Shown: in pieces, positions 24,499 through 32,690 of the stretch
Position numbering within the stretch: the first letter of the stretch is position 1
Layout: each line of letters begins with the position of its first letter
NCBI GenBank assembly: GCA_014730345.1
Contig: WJIJ01000017.1
Coordinates: 1-34,550, forward strand
From: Candidatus Zixiibacteriota bacterium
GTDB lineage: Bacteria; Zixibacteria; MSB-5A5; UM-FILTER-46-8
Direction of reading: 5' to 3'
DNA length: 34,550 nt
Notes under the pieces: generated by a model
Told to the model about the DNA's origin: nothing
The model's database searches: none
What the model saw: only the letters and a program-made list of their open reading frames with translations
Program-made: the position numbers and the translations under genes

Positions 24499-24891
24499 AA
24501 ATCCCTCATTGTTAAATAACCGGTTATCACTATAATCGACTTCTCATAATCGTTATACACGGCTTATCGCGAATTGTTCCGTATTCTTAATCTATTTTTA
24601 AGCCACCTTCTTAAAATTTAGCTTCTTGCCGGGTAAATGACGAGTTAGTTGTAATAAGATATATTTCAACAGCTTATGGAAACGGCGGTTTTAGCATTGT
24701 TACTTATCATAATATTTTTACAGCCCGATTTTATCTTGAACCTTCGAATCGGCAATATAAATGAGCAGAAAAGTTATATTGGGAAATAATTTTTGTAGTT
24801 TCATAAATTAGTTGACATAATCAATATTTGGGAGTAATTATTGATGTTGTAAAAATCCATTTAACGAGATTTGATTAAATAACATAAACTT
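24499..24891. other. Divergent intergenic region between the sigma operon and the polyprenyl synthase operon
   Basis: About 390 AT-rich bases with no convincing open frame. On the reverse strand a GGAACA (24575-24580) and a TATAAC (24552-24557) 17 bases apart could form an ECF or housekeeping promoter for the sigma operon. On the forward strand a perfect TTGACA (24812-24817) has only a poor -10 (TAATTA, 24835-24840). A TAACAT six bases before ATG 24892 is another possible -10. Poly-pyrimidine or repeat structure is not seen. Confidence 0.55.
24552..24580 (-). promoter_or_regulatory. Possible promoter of the ECF sigma operon
   Basis: Reverse strand: GGAACA, 17-base spacer, TATAAC. GGAAC resembles the AAC-type -35 read by ECF sigma factors, so autoregulation is possible. 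The leader to ATG 24498 would be about 45 bases. Only two short motifs support it. Confidence 0.3.
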
Positions 24892-25920
24892 ATGAGCAGA
24901 GCAAGAGATATAACAGCGGCAATCAAGCAGAAAATCGACAAGATAATTTTCAATAGCCTGCCTGATCAAGATAAGGTCAACGAAGTCCAATTATTATATG
25001 ATATGATGCGCGACTACCCCAACCGGTCGGGAAAGGGATTGCGTCCTACGCAATGTGTCCTTTACTGCGAAGCGTTTGGAGGCGTAGAAGAGCATGCCTT
25101 GCGCACAGCCGCCGCCCTGGAATTGTTCCAGAACTGGATCGTTATCCATGATGATATCGAGGATGGTTCCTATTTGCGGCGGGGCAAGCCAACATTGCAC
25201 TGCGAGTATGGTATCCCGCTGGCTATCAATGCCGGAGATGCCCTGGCGGGCAGGATGTGGGAAATGCTCTTATCTAATGAAGATGAGCTGGGCGAGGTTA
25301 AAACACTGAGACTGCTCAGGTTATTTCTAAATATGCTCCATCGAACAACTTCCGGCCAGCATATAGAGTTGTCATGGGTGGAAAACCAGAAATGGGAGTT
25401 ATCGCCGGAAGATTACATGAATATGTGCCGGAATAAAACTGCCTATTATACCTGCGTAGTTCCCGCAATAGCCGGGGCGACAATCGCCGGTTTTAACGGT
25501 GATTTCGATGAACAAATCGAATCTGTCGGTTTGGAGCTGGGAGTTGCCTTTCAGATAAGGGATGATATTTTAAACCTGGTTGGCGATGTCGCCAAATACG
25601 GCAAGGAAATAGGCGGGGATATATATGAAGGTAAACGTACACTAATGTTGATCCACTGCCTGCGGGAGGCATCCGAGACCGATAAAGCGGAATTACTGCG
25701 GGTGATGTCGAAACCCCGCGATGAAAAAACCGAGGATGACGCGGCCCGGGTCATGGAACTTTTCGAAAAATATGATTCAATTGGTTATGCCAGGGAATAC
25801 GCCCGCGAAATGGCTAACGCGGCCAAAGAGGGATTTGAAAAACTCAGCTTTCCGGGGCCTCTCGAAGCCGTAGAAGACCTTAAAGTACTTATTGATTATA
25901 TGGTGGACAGGGATTGCTAA
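24892..25920 (+). CDS. Polyprenyl (isoprenyl) diphosphate synthase
   Basis: A 342-residue soluble trans-isoprenyl diphosphate synthase that joins isopentenyl diphosphate units to an allylic primer, supplying side chains for quinones or carrier lipids. The GKGLRP loop (47-52) and the first aspartate motif DDIED (87-91, in VIHDDIEDGSYLRRGKPT) are intact. The second motif is RDDILN (223-228), with Asn in place of the last Asp, as seen in some long-chain and geranylgeranyl synthases. Product chain length cannot be inferred with confidence. It heads a run of seven forward genes; the UbiE/MenG methyltransferase two genes downstream makes a menaquinone side-chain role plausible. There is no recognisable ribosome site before ATG 24892. 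Confidence 0.9.
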   Translation: MSRARDITAAIKQKIDKIIFNSLPDQDKVNEVQLLYDMMRDYPNRSGKGLRPTQCVLYCEAFGGVEEHALRTAAALELFQNWIVIHDDIEDGSYLRRGKPTLHCEYGIPLAINAGDALAGRMWEMLLSNEDELGEVKTLRLLRLFLNMLHRTTSGQHIELSWVENQKWELSPEDYMNMCRNKTAYYTCVVPAIAGATIAGFNGDFDEQIESVGLELGVAFQIRDDILNLVGDVAKYGKEIGGDIYEGKRTLMLIHCLREASETDKAELLRVMSKPRDEKTEDDAARVMELFEKYDSIGYAREYAREMANAAKEGFEKLSFPGPLEAVEDLKVLIDYMVDRDC

Positions 25921-25937
25921 TGAAATAAAGGGATCAG

Positions 25938-28172
25938 GTGTTTCAGGACGAAAATAATTTTTCCATTACCGACAAATTCCGACGCCGCATACAACGCTCT
26001 CTCGCCGAAGAGGAGAAAACGGACGCGGTAGATAATAACCAGAAGGTTACCCGGTTAACCAAACCTGTGAGTGAATCTCCCGTTGATCAAACAGCGAAGA
26101 AAACAATAGATTACTCCAGGGTTTTTGAAGCTTTCAGCTTATTTTCGCAGCAAGTATTAAAAGAGGGGTGTGATGACCATTATTCTAAACAAGCGCTTCT
26201 CCAGCTTATACAGTCATTAGGTATGGAAGCTGTTTTTTATTACGATGCCGGAATTAACGATGACTTATACCTGAGATGGCATGTCGGAGATTTAGGCGAC
26301 GAGGATATGGAAATTCCCATGCCCCGGAGTGTTAACTCGCCTGATGGTTTTATCGGTTCTATCTGGGCTAATAAATCTTCCATTTTCGTAGGCGATCTTG
26401 GGGGAGGAAGCGGCGCGATAAGAGCATTTGTTGGTTACCCTTTGTTTCATGGCCTTGATTTCCGCGGGGCTCTGGTTATGCTTTCATCTGATCCCCATCA
26501 ATTCTCCAATGAATATAAAACGGTCATTAAAAACGCTGTAAATGTTTTTGAATCCGCCGCGTTCGAAAGTCCCGGAACTGGTGGGAACCGGAAATCCGAG
26601 AACGAAAACAGGTTTGCTCATTGCTTTAACCTCAGGCTGTTCAATGATAAAATAATCCAGATTTTTACTGACAAGGAATGGATTGATTACGGCGGCATTT
26701 CGGTGGTTACTACATCTAATACCTTACAGAAATTAATATCATATTATCAATCCCGGGATTTTAAAGAAGAGAACGGGAATTATATTGATGATTTCATTTC
26801 CAATTACAAAGTGGAACAGCAAAAGGAAAGTTACGTACCCCCCGAAGCGGTCGAGGTTCATTATACAGAGCTTGATACCGAGCAACCGGTAGGTATTATC
26901 ACCGTTCCATTGAAGGTCAGCGGCCGGGAGTTCGCCGTATTATTGGTGGCTTTGAACCCTGAGGTATACGGGGAGCAGGAAACCGAAGAGATTGCGTCCC
27001 TATCCAAAGAGATAACCTCGATTTTTTACAACCTGATTACCATTAAAAAACTTCAGACCCGTTTAGACCGCATGGAGAACAGCCAGACCGAATTAATACG
27101 CGCGGAAAGATTGCGGGCGTTGGGGGAGATGTCCACCGGCGTTGCCCACGATTTTAACAATATCCTTGCCGCTATAATGGGAAAAACCGAACTGCTCAAG
27201 GAAACATCCAAGGAGCATGAAATCGTCGATGGTTTGAATTTTATCGAGGCGGCGGCAATGGACGGCGCCCAGATAATAAAGCGTATCCAGGATTTCGCCA
27301 GGTACGAACCATTTAATGAGCCAACCCGCTTGAATTTAAACCGGATTCTTACGGAGACAATTAGACTTACTGAACATCGCTGGAAATCAGGTTCATCGGA
27401 AAACGGGCGTAAAATTGTGCTGAACATGAACTTGAATGAGATTCCGGATATCGAGGGACAAGCCGGAGAATTAAAAGAGGTATTTACGAATCTAATACTC
27501 AATTCCATTGACGCTATGCCCGATGGCGGAGTAATAGGGATCTCCAGTTCATTTACCGGCAATCGCGTCCTGGTAACTTTTTCAGATACCGGCGATGGCA
27601 TGACCGACGATGTAAAAAACAAGATTTTTGAACCGTTTTTTACGACTAAAGGTCCCAAGGGAAGTGGGTTGGGGCTCAGCGTAGCTTACGGGATAATACA
27701 AAGCCACCGCGGCGAAATAAACGTCGACTCGAAACCGGACGAGGGCACTACATTTTCAATAAGTTTCCCGGCTTTACTTGATGAATCATCTGATTCCAAA
27801 AAAGTCGAAACCAACGGCCCCAAACAACGGATACTCGTTGCCCTCAAGGATAAAAAGGAGTCCGGGAGGATAAAGGATCTCCTTTTCCGTTCCGGTTATC
27901 ACGCTATAGGCGCCAATCCGGATGATCCGGCTTATTTTCTACAGAACCTCGAATTCAACGCCATTATTACTGATAATGAAGTTTACTCCGCCAACAACGA
28001 TACCTTTCAAGACAGAACCATGAATGGGTCTCATCCGCTTATTGTCATAGGACCCGCCGATAACGAACAGGTTTTTAATGAAACTATTGCCGGTAAAGAA
28101 GTGTTTAAGTATATTACTCAACCTTACGCCAATTACCAGATATTACTTACACTTGAATCGGTACTCGCTTAA
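25938..28172 (+). CDS. Soluble sensor histidine kinase with GAF-like N-terminus and pseudo-receiver
   Basis: A 744-residue cytoplasmic kinase with no membrane segment. Residues 60-215 look like a GAF sensory domain and 220-370 form a further unidentified region. The HisKA domain has the phosphorylated H404 in EMSTGVAHDFNNILAAI; the ATPase domain has the N box (LILNSIDAMPDGG, N522), DTGDGM (550-555) and GSGLGLSVAYGI. The C-terminal domain (about 630-744) resembles a receiver: D679 in NAIITDNEV is in the phospho-acceptor position, but the acidic pair at its start is replaced (ILVALKDK) and the conserved Lys is Q728. The GTG start has an AAGGGATC site. The gene sits 17 bases after the synthase and overlaps menG by one base. 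Signal and partner are unknown. Confidence 0.85.
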   Translation: MFQDENNFSITDKFRRRIQRSLAEEEKTDAVDNNQKVTRLTKPVSESPVDQTAKKTIDYSRVFEAFSLFSQQVLKEGCDDHYSKQALLQLIQSLGMEAVFYYDAGINDDLYLRWHVGDLGDEDMEIPMPRSVNSPDGFIGSIWANKSSIFVGDLGGGSGAIRAFVGYPLFHGLDFRGALVMLSSDPHQFSNEYKTVIKNAVNVFESAAFESPGTGGNRKSENENRFAHCFNLRLFNDKIIQIFTDKEWIDYGGISVVTTSNTLQKLISYYQSRDFKEENGNYIDDFISNYKVEQQKESYVPPEAVEVHYTELDTEQPVGIITVPLKVSGREFAVLLVALNPEVYGEQETEEIASLSKEITSIFYNLITIKKLQTRLDRMENSQTELIRAERLRALGEMSTGVAHDFNNILAAIMGKTELLKETSKEHEIVDGLNFIEAAAMDGAQIIKRIQDFARYEPFNEPTRLNLNRILTETIRLTEHRWKSGSSENGRKIVLNMNLNEIPDIEGQAGELKEVFTNLILNSIDAMPDGGVIGISSSFTGNRVLVTFSDTGDGMTDDVKNKIFEPFFTTKGPKGSGLGLSVAYGIIQSHRGEINVDSKPDEGTTFSISFPALLDESSDSKKVETNGPKQRILVALKDKKESGRIKDLLFRSGYHAIGANPDDPAYFLQNLEFNAIITDNEVYSANNDTFQDRTMNGSHPLIVIGPADNEQVFNETIAGKEVFKYITQPYANYQILLTLESVLA

Positions 28173-28864
28173 TGGCCAAAAGACAATTTATTAAGAAAAT
28201 GTTCAGCGATATCGCCGGGGATTATGACAAATTGAACCGGATTATAAGTTTCAACCTCGATATGTACTGGCGGAGAATCGCCATCTCCAGGCTTAACAAT
28301 CCCCAGCGGGTTCTCGACCTGTGCGCCGGTACCGGTGATATGGCAGTCGTGCTCTCGGAGCTTGACTTCCCTCCCGATGAAGTGGTTCTGCTCGATATTA
28401 ATGATGATATGCTCCGGCTTGCTAAAAATAAGCTAAACGGCGCCGGGAAGAGGATGAAGCTTCATTATATAACAGCCGATGTCGAAAACATCCCTTTCGA
28501 TGATGATTATTTCGATTCGGTTACCATGGGATTCTCCCTCAGAAATCTCGAAAATATCCCGGCAATGCTCAAGGAACTGGACAGAGTATGTAAAAAGGGG
28601 GCAGTGATGTCTTTCCTGGATATCGCCCACCCGGAATCAAAGATTGTTGCCCGGATGTTCTATTTGTATTTCTACAAACTCGTCCCTATCTACACCCGCC
28701 TTTTTACCGGAAAAAAATATGCTTATAATTACCTTCCGGCTTCCCTGAAGGCGTTCCATAAACAGAAAGAACTTATCAAGATCATCAAGGATAACGGATT
28801 CGAGAATGTTTCCTACCAAAATATCTTGACCGGCATTTGTGCTATTTATACTATTACTAAATGA
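28172..28864 (+). CDS. menG: UbiE/MenG-family demethylmenaquinone methyltransferase
   Basis: A 230-residue SAM-dependent C-methyltransferase that performs the last methylation of menaquinone (or ubiquinone) synthesis. The family markers include FSDIAGDYDKLNRIISFNLDMYWRR at the N-terminus (positions 11-35), the SAM loop VLDLCAGTGDMA (47-58), the acidic VLLDINDDMLRLA, and VTMGFSLRNLENIP. The C-terminus includes YNYLPASLKAF and FENVSYQNILTGICAIY, matching the UbiE signature. ATG 28172 shares its A with the kinase stop (TAATG), and the gene overlaps nurA by four bases (ATGA), so translation is likely coupled through the operon. MenG rather than UbiE is favoured because no other ubiquinone genes are seen and the organism appears FCB-like. 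Confidence 0.93.
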   Translation: MAKRQFIKKMFSDIAGDYDKLNRIISFNLDMYWRRIAISRLNNPQRVLDLCAGTGDMAVVLSELDFPPDEVVLLDINDDMLRLAKNKLNGAGKRMKLHYITADVENIPFDDDYFDSVTMGFSLRNLENIPAMLKELDRVCKKGAVMSFLDIAHPESKIVARMFYLYFYKLVPIYTRLFTGKKYAYNYLPASLKAFHKQKELIKIIKDNGFENVSYQNILTGICAIYTITK

Positions 28865-29940
28865 ATGATTTTCACTTTTCCGGCGTTTCGGGGCTCGCGG
28901 AAGCGGTCCGGCAATTAAAGAGTATATTTAATCAAAATCCCGCGGAAGTTAATTCAAAAACCGCTGTCGAATCACATCTGCACAACGCAATCGAACTCGA
29001 TACCGATGTAAAACCGGAAAGAATAAAATCGGTAGTTACAAGAAAGAGGTTCGGAAAAACCGCCGCGGTTGACGGCGGCCTGTCCATTCTCCTTTCCTCG
29101 GGAAATTTCGCCGTCGGGGTTTGTAAGGCATCAATGGTAATTTATAATCAAACCGAACAAACCGGGCGAATCGATTCCGATGAGTTTGTAGTGGTATATG
29201 GCGATGGCCTTGAATCTTCATTGATTACTGATATGGGTGAGAGCATTGGTATGCCGGCGGATGATCCGGCTGAGTGGAGGGATACTATAAGCTCCATCAT
29301 GGCCTTAAAGGAGATGGAATTGATGAACTCGCTTCTGGTTTCCTCTGAAAACATCGATTGCCTGCTTATCGATGGGGCGCTTTCTCCGCCATGTGTTATC
29401 GACCGGGATAGTTATGGAGCATTCTTAAATGAACTTTATAAGAAGGGTATTATGGTTGTCGGCGTAAGCAAATCCTCAACGCTGAGGTGGGCAAACAATT
29501 GCCCCCTCGTCTCCCGCCTGGAACATATTACCCTTGAACGGAAAACCGGGGACGTATGGTCCTGCAAAGTATCTTCTTTAAAACCGGGAATCCAAAACGC
29601 GCCGGATATTCCTGATATTTATCTTTGTAATCTGTATAGCGGTCTCGGACCCGTATTGCGCCTGGATATACCCTCGGTTTACTCCGGAAATATGGATGAC
29701 GTAATATCGGGTCTGGCATTATTGAGCATCGATCCCGAATTCCCCGGTTACCCGTATCCATTGGTGGAAGCTCATCGCCGCGCCCGGATTATCCTTTCGA
29801 GGAAGAACGAATTGATTGATATGCTTAGAATCAACTCGGTTTCGGAGGGAGTGGATATTAAAGTTTTTAATGCCGCCTTTACCGATCCCCATGACAAGCT
29901 TAATGCCGATGTCAATCAGTATATTTTGAGCGGAGAATAG
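28861..29940 (+). CDS. nurA: NurA-like 5'-3' nuclease
   Basis: A 359-residue protein of the NurA family, an RNase H-like nuclease that degrades 5' strands at DNA ends and acts with the HerA translocase. The first catalytic aspartate is in the characteristic AVDGGLSI (D71); CLLIDGALSPP (D171) matches the second conserved strand, and HRRARIILSRKNEL (about 300) lies in the expected C-terminal helix. The segment VVGVSKSSTLRW is typical of the family. Its start overlaps menG by four bases, and herA follows after six bases, the same association as in archaea and in Thermus-like bacteria. The first 60 residues are predicted helical and may bind HerA. Catalytic competence is inferred from the two aspartates only. 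Confidence 0.85.
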   Translation: MNDFHFSGVSGLAEAVRQLKSIFNQNPAEVNSKTAVESHLHNAIELDTDVKPERIKSVVTRKRFGKTAAVDGGLSILLSSGNFAVGVCKASMVIYNQTEQTGRIDSDEFVVVYGDGLESSLITDMGESIGMPADDPAEWRDTISSIMALKEMELMNSLLVSSENIDCLLIDGALSPPCVIDRDSYGAFLNELYKKGIMVVGVSKSSTLRWANNCPLVSRLEHITLERKTGDVWSCKVSSLKPGIQNAPDIPDIYLCNLYSGLGPVLRLDIPSVYSGNMDDVISGLALLSIDPEFPGYPYPLVEAHRRARIILSRKNELIDMLRINSVSEGVDIKVFNAAFTDPHDKLNADVNQYILSGE

Positions 29941-29946
29941 CTAATT

Positions 29947-31506
29947 ATGGCGGAAAATACCAACTACAAGGGCATAATAATCGGTAAATCCATCACCGAG
30001 ATTATTGTCCGTACTTCCCCGGGTAACCATTTATTAATGGGGGAGATATTGGTTAGCGGCGGTGACGATATCCGCTATTTCCTGCGGGTCGTGGATATCT
30101 CCTATGGTTTCGAACCGGGAGATACCGGATGGGCGCTTAATATCGCCGGCAATTTGATGAAAATGGATTTCGCTGAAAGAGGGGGGGAGATCTTCGACAG
30201 GGGGAAACGGAGTTTCGAGCTGGGGAGGTGCGTGATTCTGGGCTATACCTGTAACGGCCATTTTAAAAGAGCCAAATCGCTTCCGCCGCTTTTCTCGCGT
30301 GTTTCAATCCCTGAGCCCGGAGATTTTCAGTTTATAGAGGATTATGCCGGAGACCTGTCCGTCGGCAAATTGCGCTCCGGGGAGGAAACCCTTGAATTGA
30401 ATGTGGGAATGGGAAAAAGGTATATCCCCAGCCATGTGGGAATTTTCGCGACTACCGGCATGGGTAAATCTAACCTGATGAAAACATTGTCGGCGGCGGT
30501 TATGGAAAGCGATGACACCGGACTGTTGATTTTCGATCCTCATGGCGAGTATATCGACGGCGGCGACCAAACGAAAAAAGGTCTCATCGACCATGCCCTC
30601 GCCAAAGACAGGTTAACCGTTTACAGCTACCGGGATCTATCTATCCGATGCAATAAACTTCGATTAAGCCCTTCTGAGATCGATACCGAGGACCTCCTGC
30701 ATCTTTTCGATTTCTCCCAGGCCCAGATGGAAGCCGCCTACGCCTTGCGCCGCGCTTACAATGTCAATTGGCTGAGGGAACTGGATAGCAGGGAGCTTGA
30801 AGACATAGTTGAAGATTTGCCATCCACGAAGTTTCATGAGATGACTATCGCTGTCCTTCAAAGGCGCGCCAACCAGATATTGAACCAGCCGATTTTTCAT
30901 CGTGACCAGAGCGTTTCGGTAACCCGGAATATCATTAGCGAACTGAAAAATGGCAAAGTAGTGTTAATTGACCTGAGCGGTCTCTCCGGGTGGAGAGAAT
31001 TGCTTCCGGCGGCGGTAATATCCCGGATGGTTTTTGAATCATACCGCGCCGATTTCAGTTCAGCCGAAAAATTCAAAGCCCTTCCCAATATAGCCATAGT
31101 GCTCGAGGAAGCCCAGCGCGTGCTCGGTCAATTATCGGGAAGCAAAGACAATGTTTTCGCCCGTATATGCCGCGAAGGCCGTAAATTCAAAGTGGGATTG
31201 ACCGCGATTACCCAACAGCCCAAGCTTATTAATGAAGAAATCCTGTCCCAGTTCAACACATTGTTTATACTTGGTCTTGCCGATGAGCGGGACCGTAATA
31301 TCCTGAGGGCGTCGTCAAGGCAGGATATCAGCGAACTCTCGAGGGAAATACAGATGCTTCAACCCGGGGAGGCGTTGATTTCATCTCCTCAAACTCCCTT
31401 TGCCATACCGGCGAAAATCGAATTATATGAAGAACATCTACGGACATATCATCCGCCAAAATCACCAAAGCGGGAGAAAATACCCCCGGATGAGAATTTC
31501 TTTTAA
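29947..31506 (+). CDS. herA: HerA-like hexameric DNA translocase/ATPase
   Basis: A 519-residue FtsK/HerA-superfamily ATPase. An N-terminal HAS beta-barrel (about 5-110) precedes the RecA core. The Walker A motif is ATTGMGKSN (168-176); the Walker B segment is NIAIVLEEAQR (381-391) with the catalytic glutamates E387-E388; ICREGRKFKVGL has the arginine finger expected of hexameric translocases, and ITQQPKLI (421-428) is the sensor. A helical insertion (about 235-310) lies between Walker A and B. HerA pumps duplex DNA through a ring to feed NurA. It is six bases after nurA and 65 bases before mre11. No Sir2 or DUF4297 partner gene is nearby, so this is the repair type rather than a defence type. 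Confidence 0.92.
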   Translation: MAENTNYKGIIIGKSITEIIVRTSPGNHLLMGEILVSGGDDIRYFLRVVDISYGFEPGDTGWALNIAGNLMKMDFAERGGEIFDRGKRSFELGRCVILGYTCNGHFKRAKSLPPLFSRVSIPEPGDFQFIEDYAGDLSVGKLRSGEETLELNVGMGKRYIPSHVGIFATTGMGKSNLMKTLSAAVMESDDTGLLIFDPHGEYIDGGDQTKKGLIDHALAKDRLTVYSYRDLSIRCNKLRLSPSEIDTEDLLHLFDFSQAQMEAAYALRRAYNVNWLRELDSRELEDIVEDLPSTKFHEMTIAVLQRRANQILNQPIFHRDQSVSVTRNIISELKNGKVVLIDLSGLSGWRELLPAAVISRMVFESYRADFSSAEKFKALPNIAIVLEEAQRVLGQLSGSKDNVFARICREGRKFKVGLTAITQQPKLINEEILSQFNTLFILGLADERDRNILRASSRQDISELSREIQMLQPGEALISSPQTPFAIPAKIELYEEHLRTYHPPKSPKREKIPPDENFF

Positions 31507-31514
31507 TGCCGTGA

Positions 31515-31543
31515 TTGCATTATCGGGTAATATTATTTATTAA
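31515..31543 (+). promoter_or_regulatory. Possible internal promoter before mre11
   Basis: TTGCAT (31515-31520), a 17-base spacer and TATTAA (31538-31543) lie in the only sizeable gap inside the repair genes. Both hexamers are four of six; the mre11-rad50 pair might be expressed separately from it. Tentative. Confidence 0.3.
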
Positions 31544-31571
31544 TATACTGAAAGGGATTTTCAGGGTAATT

Positions 31572-32690
31572 ATGAAAATTGTTCACCTCGCTGACAGTCA
31601 CTTAGGAGCATCCAGCGGTTCCGCGCGGCTTACACCGGAGGGTTGGAACCAGCGCGAGGAAGACTTTATCCGGGTGTTCGAAACCGCTATCGAAAAAACG
31701 GTGGAGATGGAGCCGGATTTAGTCCTTCATGCCGGAGACATGTTCCATATCCCCCGCCCGACTAACCGGATTATCGCAAGGGCGGCGAGGGCGTTAATGA
31801 AACTTGCCGACGCCGGAATCCCGACTATTGTAATCAGCGGAAACCATGATACACCCAAGCAAAGATCCATTGGCTCGGTTTTCCAGGTAATGGAGCTGGT
31901 GCCGGATATTGAATTCGTTTATCAAGGCAAGTATGAAAGAATCGATGTTGATGATTGCGCCGTTCATGCTATTCCCCACTGTCTTTCCCAGGAAGATTTC
32001 GAACGGGAGCTTGACCAGGCACGGGCGGACAAGACCGCTGATTTCAATATACTTCTGGCTCATGGGGTTGTCAGCAGTATCCCCGAATTTTCCATGAACG
32101 AATTTTCCGAGCAGTTTATACCCGATTCGAAGATGGTTGATTTCGATTATGTCGCGCTCGGGCATTACCATGGATACACCCGTGTCTTCCCCAATTGCTA
32201 CTACGCCGGTTCATCCGAGAGGCTTTCCATAGCGGAAGCGGGACAGGTCAAGGGGATGATAGAGTTAAATCTCCCGGGGCCGGAGATAAAGTTTCATGAA
32301 TTACCCGCGAGACCCATGGTCAGGATCACACAAATTGACGCATCCGGTATGGATAGCCGGGCGGTTAAGGAAAGTATACAGCGGAAATTAAGCGAACATA
32401 AAATTGATGATGCGATAGTCCATCTCGAAGTTCATGATATCCCCGAGGAAACCGCCTCCCAAATTTCCCGGGAGGAAATAGATGAGCTTTTAAGCGATGC
32501 CTTCCAGTACAATTATAAGGCGCTGAAAAAAGAAGGTTATGCCGCGTTGACGGAACAGGATATAAATATCGGCAACCTCGAGCTTGAATTCGGCAAGTTT
32601 CTCGATAACCAGGTTGTTGAAAACCTCGATAAGGAAGAGATTAGGAAACGAGGTTTGTTTTACTTGAACACTGCCCGCAGGGAAGACTGA
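31572..32690 (+). CDS. mre11: Mre11/SbcD-type DNA double-strand break repair nuclease
   Basis: A 372-residue metal-dependent phosphoesterase, the nuclease subunit of the Mre11-Rad50 (SbcCD) complex. The metal-ligand motifs are complete: HLADSHLG (D8, H10), HAGDMFH (D56), SGNHDTP (N91, H92), LLAHGV (H164) and LGHYHGY (H198, H200). A capping domain and a C-terminal helical region for Rad50 binding follow. The start is ATG 31572 with AGGG upstream; the longer frame from TTG 31515 adds a poor N-terminus and would break the normal start of the metal motif. The stop TGA overlaps the start of rad50 by one base. Mre11 is used rather than SbcD because it co-occurs with herA and nurA. Confidence 0.93.
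   Translation: MKIVHLADSHLGASSGSARLTPEGWNQREEDFIRVFETAIEKTVEMEPDLVLHAGDMFHIPRPTNRIIARAARALMKLADAGIPTIVISGNHDTPKQRSIGSVFQVMELVPDIEFVYQGKYERIDVDDCAVHAIPHCLSQEDFERELDQARADKTADFNILLAHGVVSSIPEFSMNEFSEQFIPDSKMVDFDYVALGHYHGYTRVFPNCYYAGSSERLSIAEAGQVKGMIELNLPGPEIKFHELPARPMVRITQIDASGMDSRAVKESIQRKLSEHKIDDAIVHLEVHDIPEETASQISREEIDELLSDAFQYNYKALKKEGYAALTEQDINIGNLELEFGKFLDNQVVENLDKEEIRKRGLFYLNTARRED

Noticed and set aside
28861-31506. NurA-HerA pair as an anti-phage defence system
   Set aside because: No Sir2, DUF4297, restriction or toxin genes lie nearby; the pair is followed by mre11-rad50 and preceded by metabolic genes, which points to repair.
31515-31571. TTG 31515 as the start of mre11
   Set aside because: ATG 31572 has an AGGG ribosome site and places the first metal motif at the usual N-terminal position.
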